Part shown: one piece after another, positions 25,844 through 35,598 of the stretch | Position numbering within the stretch: the first letter of the stretch is position 1 | How the letters are laid out: every line of letters begins with the position of its first letter | Assembly (NCBI RefSeq): GCF_024160105.1 | Contig: NZ_JAMFTQ010000001.1 | Span: forward strand, 62,001-126,000 | Direction: 5' to 3' | Origin: Corynebacterium stercoris | Lineage (GTDB): Bacteria; Actinomycetota; Actinomycetes; Mycobacteriales; Mycobacteriaceae | Length of the DNA stretch: 64,000 nt | Program-made: the position numbers and the translations under genes | Notes under the pieces: model-generated | The model's input: the letters and a program-made list of their open reading frames with translations, nothing else | Told to the model about the DNA's origin: nothing | The model's database searches: none

Positions 25844-28243
25844 CTAGCGCAGGACCCGTCCCGTCGCTGTGTTTTGCGCAGCCACTTCCGCCGGGGTTCC
25901 GTCGGCGATGATGCGACCGCCCTCGGCGCCGGCGCCCGGACCCATCTCGATGATGCGGTCCGCCTGGGCGAGGACGTCTAAGTTGTGCTCGACCACGATC
26001 ACGGTTTGGCCAGCGTCGACAAGCGAATTCAGCTCGGCGACGAGGAGCTCCACATCCGCTGGGTGGAGGCCGGTGGTGGGTTCGTCAAGGAGATACACAG
26101 TGTGTCCGCGGCGCGAATTCCGGGACCGCTGCAGCTCGGTGGCCAGCTTGATGCGCTGCGCCTCACCACCCGAGAGCTCCGGAGCGCCCTGCCCGAGACG
26201 CAGGTAGCCCAGCCCGACAGCCTGCAGGGTCTCCACGGCGCGCAGGACCTTGGGCTCCTCCGCGAACACGTCAGCCGCCTCGTCGACGGTGAGGTCGAGC
26301 ACCTCAGCGATGTTCATGCCCTGCCAGGTCACCTCCAACGTCTCGTCGTTGTAGCGCGCGCCGCCGCAATCCGGACAGGTGGTGTAGGAGCCGGGCAGAA
26401 AGACCAGCTCCACCTCGATCTTGCCTGCGCCGCCGCACGTCGGGCACTGGCCCTGCTTCACGTTGTAGGAAAAGCGCGAGACGGTCCACTTGCGCCGTTC
26501 CGCCTCATCTGTGGCAGCGAAGAGCTTGCGCACGCCGTCGAAAAGCCCCGTGTACGTAGCCAAAGTCGAGCGTGGCGTGCGGCCAATCGGCTTCTGCGTG
26601 ATCTGCACAACGCGGCTGACCTCGTCGAATCCCGCGCGTGCACCGACGCTGAATGCAGTGTCCCCGCCAGCATCGTCCGCCTCATCCTCATCAGTCACTG
26701 CTGATGCACCCTCACGCAAGACACCTGCCAGCACCGTGCTCACCAGCGTGGACTTGCCGGACCCGGACACGCCCGCCACCGCCGTGAACTGGCCGAGGCC
26801 GAACTCCACGTCGAGGTTGTCGATCGTGCGCGCGTGAACACCTTGCAGGGAGAGTGACGCGAACGGGCTGCGGGCGGCGTCGTTAAGCGAAAGCTCCCTG
26901 TTGTTCAGGGCGCGCGCCGTGGGTGTGTCCGCGTCGTACTCCCCCACCGGCCCGGAATAGACCACCTCGCCGCCGCGCTCACCGGCCAGCGGGCCGACGT
27001 CGACGAGCCAATCGGCCTGGGCGACAAGGTCCATGTCGTGCTCCACCAGCAGCACGGAGTTACCCGCGGCCACGAACTGGCGGCAAATGTCCAGCACCGC
27101 GCCGCGCTCCGCCGGGTGCAGGCCCGCCGAAGGCTCGTCGAGCACGTAGGCCACGCCGAAGAGACCCGAGCGCAGCTGCGCGGCGAGGCGGATGCGCTGG
27201 AGCTCGCCCGCGCTCAGGCTCCGCGATGGCCTATCCAGGCTCAGATGCCCCAGCCCGAGATCGAGCGCCGACTGCAGGGCCGGGAGGATCTGCTTGAGCA
27301 GGAGCGCCTCGGCGGTGTTCGGATCCGGCGATTGCGCGGCGAGGAGTTCGTGGACGCGGTCGAGCGGCAGGGCGCCAAGTTCATCGATGGGCAGCCCCGC
27401 ATAGGTGACCTCAAGCGCCCGCGGGTTCAAGCGGCGGCCGTGACACGTGGGGCACGTGCGCGACTCCATGAATGACAAGACACGCTTGCGCAGCGTGTCG
27501 GACTGCGTCTCGGCCAGGGTGTTCGTGAGGTAACTCGCCACCGAGCGCCACGTGCCCTCGTAGTTGCGCTGGATCTGGTCCGCGCCGCGCAGGGGCTTCA
27601 CCGTGACGACGGGGCGTTCCTCCGTAAACAGGATCCAATGCCGATCCGCTTCCGGCAGGTCCTTCCACGGCGAATCCAGATCGTAGCCCAGCGTCTGCAA
27701 AATGTCGTGGAAGTTCTTCCCCGCCCACGCGCCGGGCCACGCGGCGATGGCGCCTTCTTCGATCGACTTCGTCGGGTCCGGCACCATCGTCGCTTCCGTG
27801 GGTTCGTGCACCACGCCGGTGCCCTGGCAGGTCGGGCACATGCCCTCCGGGGTGTTCGGAGAAAAGGAGTCGGAGTACAACCCGTGCGGGTTGTCGCCGG
27901 CGCGGGAGTAGAGGAGGCGGACGCTGTTCGACAGCGCCGAGACCGTGCCCACCGTCGAGCGTGCCCCGCCGCCGGAGGTGGACTGCTCGAGCGCGACGGT
28001 CGGCGGCAGACCCTCCACCTGGCCCACCTGCGGGTCCACCGCGGAGCCGATCAGCCGCCGCGCGAACGGCGCCACCGATTCGAAGTAGCGGCGCTGGCCC
28101 TCGCCGTGAATCGTGCCGAACGCCAGCGACGACTTTCCCGATCCGGACACCCCGGTCACCGCCACCAACTTGCCGCGCGGAATATCCACGTCGACGTTTT
28201 TGAGGTTATGCAGGTGCGCGTCGCGGATCTCAATGCCAGCCAT
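25844..28243 (-). CDS. UvrA paralogue (class II, UvrA2-like)
   Basis: 799 residues with two ABC ATPase modules of the UvrA type: P-loops [15 protein letters not shown] near residue 30 and [15 protein letters not shown] near residue 490, with signatures [10 protein letters not shown] and [10 protein letters not shown]. Zinc-binding pairs are [24 protein letters not shown] and CPDCGGARY. Canonical UvrA has about 950 residues. This shorter form fits class II UvrA proteins, which lack the UvrB-binding domain and have been tied to DNA damage or drug tolerance rather than core excision repair. A -10 box seven bases before the ATG suggests leaderless transcription. It is convergent with pabC across the repeat array. 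Confidence 0.88.
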   Translation of the reverse strand: MAGIEIRDAHLHNLKNVDVDIPRGKLVAVTGVSGSGKSSLAFGTIHGEGQRRYFESVAPFARRLIGSAVDPQVGQVEGLPPTVALEQSTSGGGARSTVGTVSALSNSVRLLYSRAGDNPHGLYSDSFSPNTPEGMCPTCQGTGVVHEPTEATMVPDPTKSIEEGAIAAWPGAWAGKNFHDILQTLGYDLDSPWKDLPEADRHWILFTEERPVVTVKPLRGADQIQRNYEGTWRSVASYLTNTLAETQSDTLRKRVLSFMESRTCPTCHGRRLNPRALEVTYAGLPIDELGALPLDRVHELLAAQSPDPNTAEALLLKQILPALQSALDLGLGHLSLDRPSRSLSAGELQRIRLAAQLRSGLFGVAYVLDEPSAGLHPAERGAVLDICRQFVAAGNSVLLVEHDMDLVAQADWLVDVGPLAGERGGEVVYSGPVGEYDADTPTARALNNRELSLNDAARSPFASLSLQGVHARTIDNLDVEFGLGQFTAVAGVSGSGKSTLVSTVLAGVLREGASAVTDEDEADDAGGDTAFSVGARAGFDEVSRVVQITQKPIGRTPRSTLATYTGLFDGVRKLFAATDEAERRKWTVSRFSYNVKQGQCPTCGGAGKIEVELVFLPGSYTTCPDCGGARYNDETLEVTWQGMNIAEVLDLTVDEAADVFAEEPKVLRAVETLQAVGLGYLRLGQGAPELSGGEAQRIKLATELQRSRNSRRGHTVYLLDEPTTGLHPADVELLVAELNSLVDAGQTVIVVEHNLDVLAQADRIIEMGPGAGAEGGRIIADGTPAEVAAQNTATGRVLR

Positions 28244-28250
28244 TGGCCCG

Positions 28251-28256
28251 AGTGTA
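28251..28256 (-). promoter_or_regulatory. -10 box, likely leaderless promoter of the uvrA-like gene
   Basis: TACACT on the minus strand is followed by seven bases (CGGGCCA) and the ATG. No ribosome-binding site intervenes. Confidence 0.55.
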
Positions 28257-28281
28257 CGGAACTATGCAGGCAGCGGATTCG

Positions 28282-28863
28282 CTACTGGGTGGCCACCACA
28301 ACCGGCACCGTAGGCATCGGAATGATGTCGCGGCGGGGCGGCTTCACCCCTCGGGTCTGGGTGACGACGCGATCCCCGAGAGATACATCGAGGGTCACCA
28401 CCATGCTGCGGGCCACCGCAACCGCAATGCAAGCGTCAGGCCCGCCCTTCGGCGCGCCGGCGAACAGTCGCACGTTCACGCTTGCGCTGGTCTCCTCCAC
28501 CTCGACGTACTCCCCTGAGCAGGCGGGCGCGCCGCCCCAGTAGAAGATGCGCACGGCGTTCGGCTTCCCCGCGACCCGCTCCCAAGAGTCCCAGCTCCGC
28601 TCGCTCACAGCGACAAGATCGCGGTTTGGCAGGGTGTCGCCCGGGCGCACGGCGGGCCCGGTGCCACCGTTCACGCCTGGGAACGGCTGGGGAATCCCGC
28701 TGCCGATGCCCGGGTGCGGCAGCGTGGTCTCGGTTGATTCTGCGGAGGTGGCCTTGGAGCTGCCGTCGGTAAGCGACGTGCCCAACGCTGCGACAATGCC
28801 CACCGCGGTGAGCAGCGCGGCGACGGCCCCGATGATTTGCTCCAGGGTAAACGGGAGGCGCAT
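28282..28863 (-). CDS. Membrane-anchored hypothetical protein
   Basis: 193 residues with one N-terminal hydrophobic segment (about residues 9-30), a Ser/Thr/Gly/Pro-rich linker, and a C-terminal domain with two cysteines (APACSG and [11 protein letters not shown]). No family recognised; probably extracytoplasmic. I start at ATG 28863 ([10 protein letters not shown]), six bases after a -10 box; an earlier in-frame start at 29022 would run through the pyk terminator and into pyk. It stands between pyk and the uvrA-like gene with its own promoter. Confidence 0.7.
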   Translation of the reverse strand: MRLPFTLEQIIGAVAALLTAVGIVAALGTSLTDGSSKATSAESTETTLPHPGIGSGIPQPFPGVNGGTGPAVRPGDTLPNRDLVAVSERSWDSWERVAGKPNAVRIFYWGGAPACSGEYVEVEETSASVNVRLFAGAPKGGPDACIAVAVARSMVVTLDVSLGDRVVTQTRGVKPPRRDIIPMPTVPVVVATQ

Positions 28864-28869
28864 GGCTGC

Positions 28870-28875
28870 AGTATC
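28870..28875 (-). promoter_or_regulatory. -10 box, likely leaderless promoter
   Basis: GATACT on the minus strand lies six bases before the ATG at 28863 and directly after the T run of the pyk terminator. Transcription can thus restart immediately after pyk ends. Confidence 0.5.
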
Positions 28876-28880
28876 GCACG

Positions 28881-28915
28881 AAAAAGCACCGCTGGCAAGA
28901 GCCGAGCGGTGCTTT
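28881..28915 (-). terminator. Rho-independent terminator of pyk
   Basis: On the minus strand AAAGCACCGCT pairs with AGCGGTGCTTT around a 13-base loop and is followed by more T residues. It begins 12 bases after the pyk stop. This is the cleanest intrinsic terminator in the window. Confidence 0.92.
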
Positions 28916-28927
28916 CCGACGCTCGTT

Positions 28928-30358
28928 TTAGAACTGCGGGTTGCGCGTGTCCTCACCGAGCTGGTGCACGTGAATTGTGTTGGTGGTGCCAGCAACCCCC
29001 GGCGGGATGCCGGCGACGACAACCATGGTGTCGCCCGGGTTGTATTCCTCGATAGCCAGCAGGGATGCGTCGACAGTCTTCAGCATGTCGTCGGTGTTGT
29101 GGACCTCCGGGCAGAGGAAGGTCTCCACGCCCCAGGTCACGGCCAGCTGGGAACGCACCTGCTGAACTGGGGTGAACACCAGCAGCGGCAGCTCCGGGTG
29201 CAGGCGGGCCACGCGGCGGGCGGTGTCACCGGAGGTGGTGAAGGTGACAATCGCGCGCGCATTGAGGCGGTTCGCAATGTCGTTCGCCGAGAACGAGATC
29301 ACGCCGCGCTTGGTGCGCGGGATGTGGTTCAGCGGCGGGACGGTGCCCATCGTCTCTGCGGAGCGGACGATGCGGGCCATGGTGCGGACAACGTTATGCG
29401 GGTCAACGCCAACGGAGGTCTCGCCGGAGAGCATGACAGCGTCGGCACCATCGAGCACGGCGTTCGCGACGTCGGACGCCTCGGCGCGGGTCGGGCGCGA
29501 GTTCTCGATCATGGAATCGAGCATCTGGGTAGCCACGATGACCGGCTTCGCGTTCTCACGGGCGATCTGGATCACGCGCTTCTGCACAAGCGGCACCTGC
29601 TCGAGCGGGATCTCCACGCCTAGGTCACCTCGGGCGACCATGATGGCGTCGAAGGACAGCACGATGGACTCGAGCGCGTCCACTGCCTCCGGCTTCTCCA
29701 GCTTGGCGATGACCGGCACGCGGCGGCCAACCTCATCCATGATCTCGTGGACCAGATCCACGTCGGATGGTGAGCGCACGAAGGACAGCGCGATCATGTC
29801 CACGCCGAGACGCAGCGCGAAGCGGAGGTCTTCCTTGTCTTTCTCGGAGAGCGCCGGCACGGAAATGTCCATGCCCGGGAGGGAAACGCCCTTGTTGTTG
29901 GAAACCGGGCCGCCCTCGGTCACGCGGCAGACAACATCGTTGCCGTCGACCTCGACGCAGACGAGGCCGACCTTGCCATCGTCAACAAGCAGGCGGTCGC
30001 CCGGCTTCGCGTCCTGCGCGAGGTTCTTGTAGGTGGTGGAGACGCGGTCGTGCGTGCCCTCAACATCATCAACCGTGATGCGGACGATCTCGCCCGTCTC
30101 CCAGTAGGTCTTGCCATCGCCCTCAAAGCGGCCGAGGCGGATCTTCGGGCCCTGCAGGTCAGCCAGGATGCCGACGGCGTGGCCGGTCTCATCCGTGGCC
30201 TCGCGGACCCAGCGGTAGTTCTGCTCGTGGTCTGGGTAGTCACCGTGGGAGAAGTTCAGGCGAGCAACGTCCATCCCGTCACGAACAAGTCCCAGAATTG
30301 CGTCTTTGCTGGCCACTGCGGGGCCGAGCGTACATACGATCTTGGTTCTTCTGTCCAC
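28928..30358 (-). CDS. pyk: Pyruvate kinase
   Basis: 476 residues; makes pyruvate and ATP from phosphoenolpyruvate and ADP, the last step of glycolysis. Conserved parts are TKIVCTLGPAVASK, DVARLNFSHGDY, LADLQGPKIRLG, ARGDLGVEIPLEQVP and MLDSMIENSRPTRAEASDVA, plus a C-terminal allosteric domain. The start is GTG at 30358 (VDRRTKIVCTLGP) after a TTAGGGGGA site. It lies 22 bases after lgt and ends at a strong terminator, so it is probably the last gene of the lgt transcript. Confidence 0.97.
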   Translation of the reverse strand: MDRRTKIVCTLGPAVASKDAILGLVRDGMDVARLNFSHGDYPDHEQNYRWVREATDETGHAVGILADLQGPKIRLGRFEGDGKTYWETGEIVRITVDDVEGTHDRVSTTYKNLAQDAKPGDRLLVDDGKVGLVCVEVDGNDVVCRVTEGGPVSNNKGVSLPGMDISVPALSEKDKEDLRFALRLGVDMIALSFVRSPSDVDLVHEIMDEVGRRVPVIAKLEKPEAVDALESIVLSFDAIMVARGDLGVEIPLEQVPLVQKRVIQIARENAKPVIVATQMLDSMIENSRPTRAEASDVANAVLDGADAVMLSGETSVGVDPHNVVRTMARIVRSAETMGTVPPLNHIPRTKRGVISFSANDIANRLNARAIVTFTTSGDTARRVARLHPELPLLVFTPVQQVRSQLAVTWGVETFLCPEVHNTDDMLKTVDASLLAIEEYNPGDTMVVVAGIPPGVAGTTNTIHVHQLGEDTRNPQF

Positions 30359-30380
30359 GTCCCCCTAACCTAATCGCTTT

Positions 30381-31277
30381 CTAGTTCTCGTGCTTGGCGG
30401 CCTCGCGACCTTGGCTATATCCCGGATCGACCTCCTCCGGAGTTTCCCTGCCCGGTTTCGAACGCAGGACCATCACCACAGCGAGGATGAACAAGATAGC
30501 AGACACCCACGTGTTCACGCGAAGCCCGAGGATGAGGTTCGCTTCGTCGGTACGCATGAGCTCGATGAAGAACCTGCCGAAGGTGTAACCGGCAACATAA
30601 AGCCAGGTGACGCGGCCGTGGCCGAGGCGGAAGCGGCGGTCGGCCCAGATGAGCAAAGCGAAGATGAGCACGTTCCAGACCAGTTCGTAGAGGAACGTCG
30701 GGTGCACGCTGGCAATGACCTCGCCGGTGGATCGGCCGGTGAGCGGCGCGTAGTTGCCCGCTTCGTCGACGCGGTAGTAGAGGTCCAGCGCCCACGGCAG
30801 GTCCGTCGGCGCGCCGTAAAGCTCCTGGTTGAACCAGTTGCCGAGGCGGCCGACGGCCTGCGCCAGAATCACGCCGGGCGCGAGTGCGTCCGTCAGCGGC
30901 GCCAGCGGCAGGCCCTTGTGGCGCATGAGCAGCCAAATCGCGAGTGCGCCGAGCATCACGGCACCCCAAATCCCCAGGCCGCCGCCGGAAATGTTGAACG
31001 CCTGCCACGGGTTCTTTCCGGGACCGAAGTACTTGTCGTAATCCGTGATCACGTGGTACAACCGGCCGCCGACGATGCCGGCAGGAATGGCCACAACCGC
31101 GGCGTCCCACACCGTGTCGGGGTTGCCTCCGCGGGCTTCGTAGCGGCGGATGCCAATCCACATCGCTAGCGCGATACCGGTCATGATGCACAGCGCGTAC
31201 GCGCGGATGGGAATGGGACCGAGGTACCACACGCCCTGCGGCGGCGACGGGATGTTGGCCAGGATCATCGTTTGCAC
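30381..31277 (-). CDS. lgt: Prolipoprotein diacylglyceryl transferase
   Basis: Lgt attaches diacylglycerol to the lipobox cysteine of prolipoproteins at the membrane. The 298-residue protein has about seven membrane segments, the signature [15 protein letters not shown] (near residues 140-154), and HPTFLYE. The start is GTG at 31277, seven bases after a -10-like CATACT, suggesting a leaderless message; the ATG at 31268 is three codons inside and has no ribosome-binding site. It would act on the lipoproteins at 41322 and 61586. The gene order trpC-like, lgt, pyk resembles mycobacteria with trpB and trpA missing. Confidence 0.96.
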   Translation of the reverse strand: MQTMILANIPSPPQGVWYLGPIPIRAYALCIMTGIALAMWIGIRRYEARGGNPDTVWDAAVVAIPAGIVGGRLYHVITDYDKYFGPGKNPWQAFNISGGGLGIWGAVMLGALAIWLLMRHKGLPLAPLTDALAPGVILAQAVGRLGNWFNQELYGAPTDLPWALDLYYRVDEAGNYAPLTGRSTGEVIASVHPTFLYELVWNVLIFALLIWADRRFRLGHGRVTWLYVAGYTFGRFFIELMRTDEANLILGLRVNTWVSAILFILAVVMVLRSKPGRETPEEVDPGYSQGREAAKHEN

Positions 31278-31284
31278 GCAGAAC

Positions 31285-31290
31285 AGTATG
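31285..31290 (-). promoter_or_regulatory. -10 box, likely leaderless promoter of lgt
   Basis: CATACT on the minus strand lies seven bases before the lgt GTG, inside the 37-base gap after the trpC-like gene. This would uncouple lgt-pyk from the his cluster upstream. Confidence 0.45.
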
Positions 31291-31314
31291 CCCTAACGCA
31301 CCCGGCTCTCCGCG

Positions 31315-32136
31315 CTATCGCCGCGAGGGGCAGGACGGGTGCTGGCCGGCGGCGGCGAGCTTGCGGGTGGCGGCGAAGATATCGTCGCCGCTCATGATGG
31401 CCTCCGCGGCGAGGACGGCGTCGGCGCCGCTGGAGGCGGCGTCGATGAGGTCGCGGACGCTCGTGACACCGCCGAGGCTGATCTTGATCACGTCACTGGG
31501 AAGCCCCGGCGCGATCTCAGCGAACGTGCCGGGGCGAAGGTTGTTGGTGTCGAAGGTCCAGGAGTTGACGGCGATGATGCTGGCTCCAGCGTCAAGCGCC
31601 CGGTCCGCCTCCTGGGGGGTGCGAACCTCGGCCATAACTGCCATGCCGAGGGACTCCGCGCGGTCAATCAACGCAATGAGGCGGGCCTGCTCGAGAATGC
31701 CCACCTGCAAGGGCACCGCGTCGGCGCCGTAACACCGGGCCTCGTGAATTTGGTAGGGGTCCACGATCACGTCGCGGCACACCATGGGCAGCGCGACTGC
31801 GGCGCGGGCGGCGGCCATGTCGTGCAGGGAGCCGTCGAAACGCAGGCGCTCGGTCTGGCACGCGATGAGGTGGGCACCGCCCTCCTCGATAGCGCGGGCC
31901 ACATCCGCGATCTCGCGGCGCGCGACACCGGTGGGGCCGTACACGGGCGAGTTGAGCTTGATCTCCGCAATCACGCCGCAGCCGGAGCGCAACAGCGCGG
32001 CGCGAACGTCACGGGTGGGGTCCGGCAGGGCGCGGGACTTGGCCTTGATCTCCTGAAACGGCACGCATGCTTCACGCTTGGCAACGTCGCGCAAGACGGC
32101 GGCGACAACCTCGTTCACCGAGCTTGGTGCGAGCAT
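31315..32136 (-). CDS. Indole-3-glycerol-phosphate synthase-like protein with altered active site
   Basis: 273 residues with the TrpC barrel pattern: VIAEIKLNSPVYGPTG, YQIHEARCYGADAVPLQ, SLGMAVMAEVRT and a phosphate-site-like [16 protein letters not shown]. Several residues usual in TrpC differ. SVLTE reads ACQTE, the catalytic-lysine motif (L)RKDF reads CRDV, NNR reads NSW, and SESG reads SLGG. The second lysine, general acid in TrpC, is therefore arginine here. It may be a diverged paralogue with another role. ATG 32136 follows GGGAGG; GTG 32142 is just upstream. It sits next to the Trp-associated membrane protein, as trpC does in mycobacteria, but trpB and trpA are absent. Confidence 0.75.
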   Translation of the reverse strand: MLAPSSVNEVVAAVLRDVAKREACVPFQEIKAKSRALPDPTRDVRAALLRSGCGVIAEIKLNSPVYGPTGVARREIADVARAIEEGGAHLIACQTERLRFDGSLHDMAAARAAVALPMVCRDVIVDPYQIHEARCYGADAVPLQVGILEQARLIALIDRAESLGMAVMAEVRTPQEADRALDAGASIIAVNSWTFDTNNLRPGTFAEIAPGLPSDVIKISLGGVTSVRDLIDAASSGADAVLAAEAIMSGDDIFAATRKLAAAGQHPSCPSRR

Positions 32137-32217
32137 GACCACCTCCCGCTGAAGCGTCGTGCAGGGTCAAGGGCATTCAAGGAGTTAGGTTAGTGGCCCG
32201 CTACCTGCGAGAGGAAA

Positions 32218-32871
32218 TTACCCCCGCGACGCATCCTCGGTCGGGTCGATGTCCGCGTCGAGCGCGTCCCACATGACGCGGCCCGAGTCCGGGCGGGCGT
32301 CGAGGTCCTCGCGGATGTGCTCGCGGCGCACGGCCTCCTTTTCGTATTTGTTCATCTTCGGGGCATCCTCGCCCGGGCGCGCCACAGCGCACACGCCGCC
32401 GACGACGGCGAGCAGGCAACCGAGGAGCGTGAGCACGGGAAACAGGTTCGCTGTATCGACGGCAGTAATATCCGCCCACTCCGAAATCGCGGCCGTGGTC
32501 GCGCCGGTGGCGGAACCGTCCGAGCCGGACGAGAGGATCGCGTGCGCGCGCTCCGGATCAGCGCCGCGGAGAAGGAGCGTCGCCGGGGACACCGCCGCGC
32601 CGAGCGCCGCCAGGGCGCTCACTGCGCCGACGATGCGCCGGCCGACGCGCCGCAGGCTCAGCAGTCCAATAGTGCCGACGAGCAGCAAGAGCGCCACCGC
32701 GGTGAGTTCCGCAGACCACTCGGCACCGGAGATCATGGCGGTGCCGCCGCCCGCCAACGTGTCCTCGTAGACCGCGCTCACCCAGGTCCCGCGGGAGAAC
32801 GCCCACAATGCCGCGGCACCCGCGCCGGTCAACGCCGCGCCGAGGCGGCTCAGGCCCTTGTTACCGCTCAT
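32218..32871 (-). CDS. Trp-associated membrane protein (Trp_oprn_chp family)
   Basis: 217 residues with four hydrophobic segments (about residues 8-30, 48-68, 75-97 and 140-162) and a charged cytoplasmic C-terminal tail ([17 protein letters not shown]). It fits the actinobacterial family found between trpE and trpC in mycobacteria (Rv1610-like); function unknown. The ATG at 32871 overlaps the hisI stop as ATGA, so it is translated with hisI. Its retention beside a TrpC-like gene, without trpE, trpB or trpA, marks a remnant trp locus. Confidence 0.8.
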   Translation of the reverse strand: MSGNKGLSRLGAALTGAGAAALWAFSRGTWVSAVYEDTLAGGGTAMISGAEWSAELTAVALLLLVGTIGLLSLRRVGRRIVGAVSALAALGAAVSPATLLLRGADPERAHAILSSGSDGSATGATTAAISEWADITAVDTANLFPVLTLLGCLLAVVGGVCAVARPGEDAPKMNKYEKEAVRREHIREDLDARPDSGRVMWDALDADIDPTEDASRG

Positions 32872-33227
32872 GGCTGATCCATGAGCACGTCGGCGTCGAA
32901 ACAGGTGCGGTCCCCGGTGTGGCAAGCGCCGCCGGTCTGGGAGACCTTGAGCAGGATGGTGTCCCCGTCGCAGTCCAAGGCCACGGACTCCACGTGTTGC
33001 ACGTTGCCGCTGGTCTCTCCCTTGATCCAGTACTCGCCGCGGGAGCGCGAATAGTACGTTCCCCGGCGCGTCTCCAGGGTGTGCGCCAGCGCGTGGTCAT
33101 CCATCCACGCCAGCATGAGCACCTCGCCGGTGTCCGCCGCCTGCACGATCGCCGGCACTAGGCCCTGTTCATTGCGCTTCAAACGCGTGCCGACGCTCGC
33201 ATCCAGCACGTAATCGCTCACTGCCAT
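32868..33227 (-). CDS. hisI: Phosphoribosyl-AMP cyclohydrolase
   Basis: 119 residues; hydrolyses the adenine ring of PR-AMP in histidine synthesis. The metal sites DCDGDTILL and the cysteines of [12 protein letters not shown] are present, as is the [11 protein letters not shown] segment. It is the single-domain enzyme; the HisE pyrophosphohydrolase is not fused and is not in the window. The ATG directly follows the hisF stop (TAGATG), and the end overlaps the next gene by four bases, so all three are tightly coupled. Confidence 0.96.
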   Translation of the reverse strand: MAVSDYVLDASVGTRLKRNEQGLVPAIVQAADTGEVLMLAWMDDHALAHTLETRRGTYYSRSRGEYWIKGETSGNVQHVESVALDCDGDTILLKVSQTGGACHTGDRTCFDADVLMDQP

Positions 33228-34001
33228 CTAGCGCACCTCGTACCCTGCGTCGGCAAGCACCTGCTTCACTTCGGGGATGGAGACTTCCCCGAAGTGGAAG
33301 ATGGATGCCGCGAGCACCGCGTCGGCGCCGGCGGCGACCGCCGGCGGGAAGTGCTCGGCCGCGCCCGCGCCGCCTGAAGCGATGACGGGAATGTGGACGG
33401 CGTCGCGGACGAGGCGCAGAAGCTCCAGGTCGAAGCCGCCCTTAGTGCCGTCGCCGTCCATGGAGTTGAGCAAGATTTCACCCACGCCGAGGTCCTGGCC
33501 GGTGCGCGCCCATTCGATGGCGTCGATGCCGGCGGACTTCGTGCCGCCGTGGGTGGTCACCTCGAACCCGGAGGGCTGCGGCGTGCCGTCTGCGGGCACG
33601 CGGCGCGCGTCGACGGAGAGCACGATGCACTGGGAGCCGAACTCCGACGCCAGTTCGCGCAGCAGCTCTGGGCGCGCGATCGCGGCGGTGTTGACGCTGA
33701 CCTTGTCCGCACCGGCGCGCAGCAGTTCGCGCACGTCGTCGGCGCTGCGGACACCGCCGCCGACGGTGAGCGGGATGAACACCTGCTCCGCGGTGCGGCG
33801 CACCACCTCGAGCATCGTGCCGCGCCCCTCTTTGGACGCGGTCACGTCGAGGAAGGTCAGCTCATCCGCGCCCTCTTCGCCGTAGCGCTTGGCCAGCTCC
33901 ACCGGGTCGCCGGCGTCGCGCAGGTTGTCAAAGTTCACGCCTTTGACCACGCGGCCGTTGTCCACGTCGAGGCACGGGATGATTCGGATGGCGACAGCCA
34001 T
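33228..34001 (-). CDS. hisF: Imidazole glycerol phosphate synthase cyclase subunit HisF
   Basis: 257 residues; the barrel subunit that uses ammonia from HisH to make IGP and AICAR. Catalytic Asp is in [16 protein letters not shown] and the second in [13 protein letters not shown]. Phosphate-binding loops VGGGVRS and [11 protein letters not shown] are present. ATG 34001 lies eight bases after AAGGAG; longer frames upstream lack support. It lies between impA and hisI on the same strand. The C terminus ([10 protein letters not shown]) contains one copy of the dispersed 11-base word (33248-33258). Confidence 0.97.
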   Translation of the reverse strand: MAVAIRIIPCLDVDNGRVVKGVNFDNLRDAGDPVELAKRYGEEGADELTFLDVTASKEGRGTMLEVVRRTAEQVFIPLTVGGGVRSADDVRELLRAGADKVSVNTAAIARPELLRELASEFGSQCIVLSVDARRVPADGTPQPSGFEVTTHGGTKSAGIDAIEWARTGQDLGVGEILLNSMDGDGTKGGFDLELLRLVRDAVHIPVIASGGAGAAEHFPPAVAAGADAVLAASIFHFGEVSIPEVKQVLADAGYEVR

Positions 34002-34045
34002 GTGTGCAACTCCTTTTTGGCCGCGGCGCTCGCCGCCGCGCGCGG

Positions 34046-34825
34046 TTACTGTACGCGCAACATCGTACTCAGGGCCGTGCGGTGCGCCGCCGGCGTACCC
34101 GAGATCGCGCCGGCCGCGCCGATGCGCCACTCTTCCCCGGTGACGTCGGTGACCACGCCGCCCGCGTTGCGTCCGAGCAGCACGCCTGCCGCGTTGTCCC
34201 AGATGTGCGGCGAGAAGCTCACGGCGGCCTGGTAGATGCCGAGCGCCACAAACGCGAGGTCCACGCCAACAGACCCGCAGATACGCGGGCGCAGCTCGGT
34301 CTCGGCGAGCGCGCCGACCAGATCGAGGCGCACCTGCGCCGGGAATCGCTGCCTGTCATCGGAACCCACCGAGCCGACACCGATCTGCGCCGCCGCGGCC
34401 GTCTCCTGCCCGATCGCGGGCAGCACCTCGCCGTTCAACATAACCGGCCCGTCCCCTACCGTGTGCAGGCGCATGCCCAGCAACGGAATATCGGTCACCG
34501 CGAGCACCGGCTGACCCTTTTGAATCAGGGCGATGAGGATCGCGCAGTTCGGGTTGCCGGAGCTGTAATTCGACGTGCCGTCAATCGGGTCGACCACCCA
34601 GCACGCCTCCGGGTCCAGCTTGCCGCCCTGCTCCTCGCCGAACACAGGGATGCCGGTGGCTTCCCCCAGCCGCTCGCGCAGTAGCTGCTCAATGGCAAGA
34701 TCCGCCTCCGTCGCAAAATCCCCCTTGCCCTTCACCAGCGCTGGAGCAGCACCGAGCTTGTCGACGAAGATATCCCGCGCCTCATCGGCGGCAGCGAGCG
34801 CAATCTCGGCGTACTGGGAGAGCAT
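34046..34825 (-). CDS. impA: Inositol monophosphatase family protein
   Basis: 259 residues of the Mg2+-dependent, Li+-sensitive phosphatase family. Metal-binding motifs are FGEEQGG (Glu), [15 protein letters not shown] (DPIDGT) and a C-terminal WDNAAGVLL. In corynebacteria this gene is called impA and lies in the his cluster, but the histidinol-phosphate phosphatase of C. glutamicum is encoded elsewhere, so its substrate here is uncertain (inositol phosphate or another sugar phosphate). It follows hisA by five bases and precedes hisF. Confidence 0.92.
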   Translation of the reverse strand: MLSQYAEIALAAADEARDIFVDKLGAAPALVKGKGDFATEADLAIEQLLRERLGEATGIPVFGEEQGGKLDPEACWVVDPIDGTSNYSSGNPNCAILIALIQKGQPVLAVTDIPLLGMRLHTVGDGPVMLNGEVLPAIGQETAAAAQIGVGSVGSDDRQRFPAQVRLDLVGALAETELRPRICGSVGVDLAFVALGIYQAAVSFSPHIWDNAAGVLLGRNAGGVVTDVTGEEWRIGAAGAISGTPAAHRTALSTMLRVQ

Positions 34826-34830
34826 AGGGC

Positions 34831-35571
34831 TTACTGTAACGCCGAAACCGCGTCGAGCGCCTCGCGCAGCGTGAAGCGGCGCTCGTACAGCGCCTTGCCG
34901 ATGATTACGGAATCGATGCCCTCGTCTTGGAACGCGGCCAGCCCGGTGACGTCGTCAAGCGTGGCAATGCCCCCGGAAGCGGTGACGGAGGCGTCGGTCG
35001 CTGCGGAGACATCGCGCAGCAGGTCCACGTTGGGCCCGGCGAGGGTGCCGTCCTTGCTCACGTCGGTGACCACGAAGCGGGCGCAACCGGCGGCGTCGAA
35101 ACGCTCGAGCACCTCCCACAGGTCCCCGCCGTCGCTGGTCCAGCCGTTGCCCTTGGTGCGCCACTGTCCGTCTTCCTCGCGCACCGCAATGTCGATGGCG
35201 ATTTGGTCGCCGTAGCGGCGGATCGCGTCCACCGTCCACTCCGGGTTCTTCAGCGCGGCGGTGCCGATGTTCACGCGGCGCGCGCCGGTGGCCAGGGCGC
35301 GCTCGAGCGATTCGTCGTCCCGGATGCCGCCGGTGAGCTCGACATCGATGTCCAGGGTGCGGGTGATCTCGGCCATCAGCTCGTGGTTGGAGCCGCGTCC
35401 GAACGCCGCATCCAAGTCCACGAAGTGCAGCCAAGTCGCGCCCTGCTCCTGCCACTCGAGAGCCGCCTCGAGCGGAGCGCCGTAGACCTTCTCGGTCCCG
35501 GCCTCGCCCTGGTCCAGGCGGACGGCGCGCCCGTCCACCACGTCAACAGCTGGCAGCAGAGTAAACGTCAT
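34831..35571 (-). CDS. hisA: ProFAR isomerase HisA
   Basis: 246 residues; isomerises N'-5'-ProFAR to PRFAR. The TIM-barrel motifs [15 protein letters not shown] (catalytic Asp), [29 protein letters not shown] and [13 protein letters not shown] (second Asp) are present. In actinobacteria without a separate TrpF the homologue PriA serves both pathways; C. glutamicum has a fused TrpC(F), so monofunctional HisA is likely, though sequence alone does not settle it. It lies 27 bases after hisH and is followed closely by impA. Confidence 0.95.
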   Translation of the reverse strand: MTFTLLPAVDVVDGRAVRLDQGEAGTEKVYGAPLEAALEWQEQGATWLHFVDLDAAFGRGSNHELMAEITRTLDIDVELTGGIRDDESLERALATGARRVNIGTAALKNPEWTVDAIRRYGDQIAIDIAVREEDGQWRTKGNGWTSDGGDLWEVLERFDAAGCARFVVTDVSKDGTLAGPNVDLLRDVSAATDASVTASGGIATLDDVTGLAAFQDEGIDSVIIGKALYERRFTLREALDAVSALQ

Positions 35572-35598
35572 GCGTCCCAGCTTATCCCCCGCCTGAAG

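Noticed and set aside
25214..25981. Open frames over the repeat array giving proteins with repeated RLSARRTSLN-like segments
   Set aside because: The 40- and 55-base periods are not multiples of three, so each repeat shifts frame relative to the next and the same peptide reappears in different frames. The array is non-coding palindromic DNA.
33228..34130. hisF starting at 34130
   Set aside because: The added 43 residues run back through impA's 3' end and match no HisF; ATG 34001 has AAGGAG.
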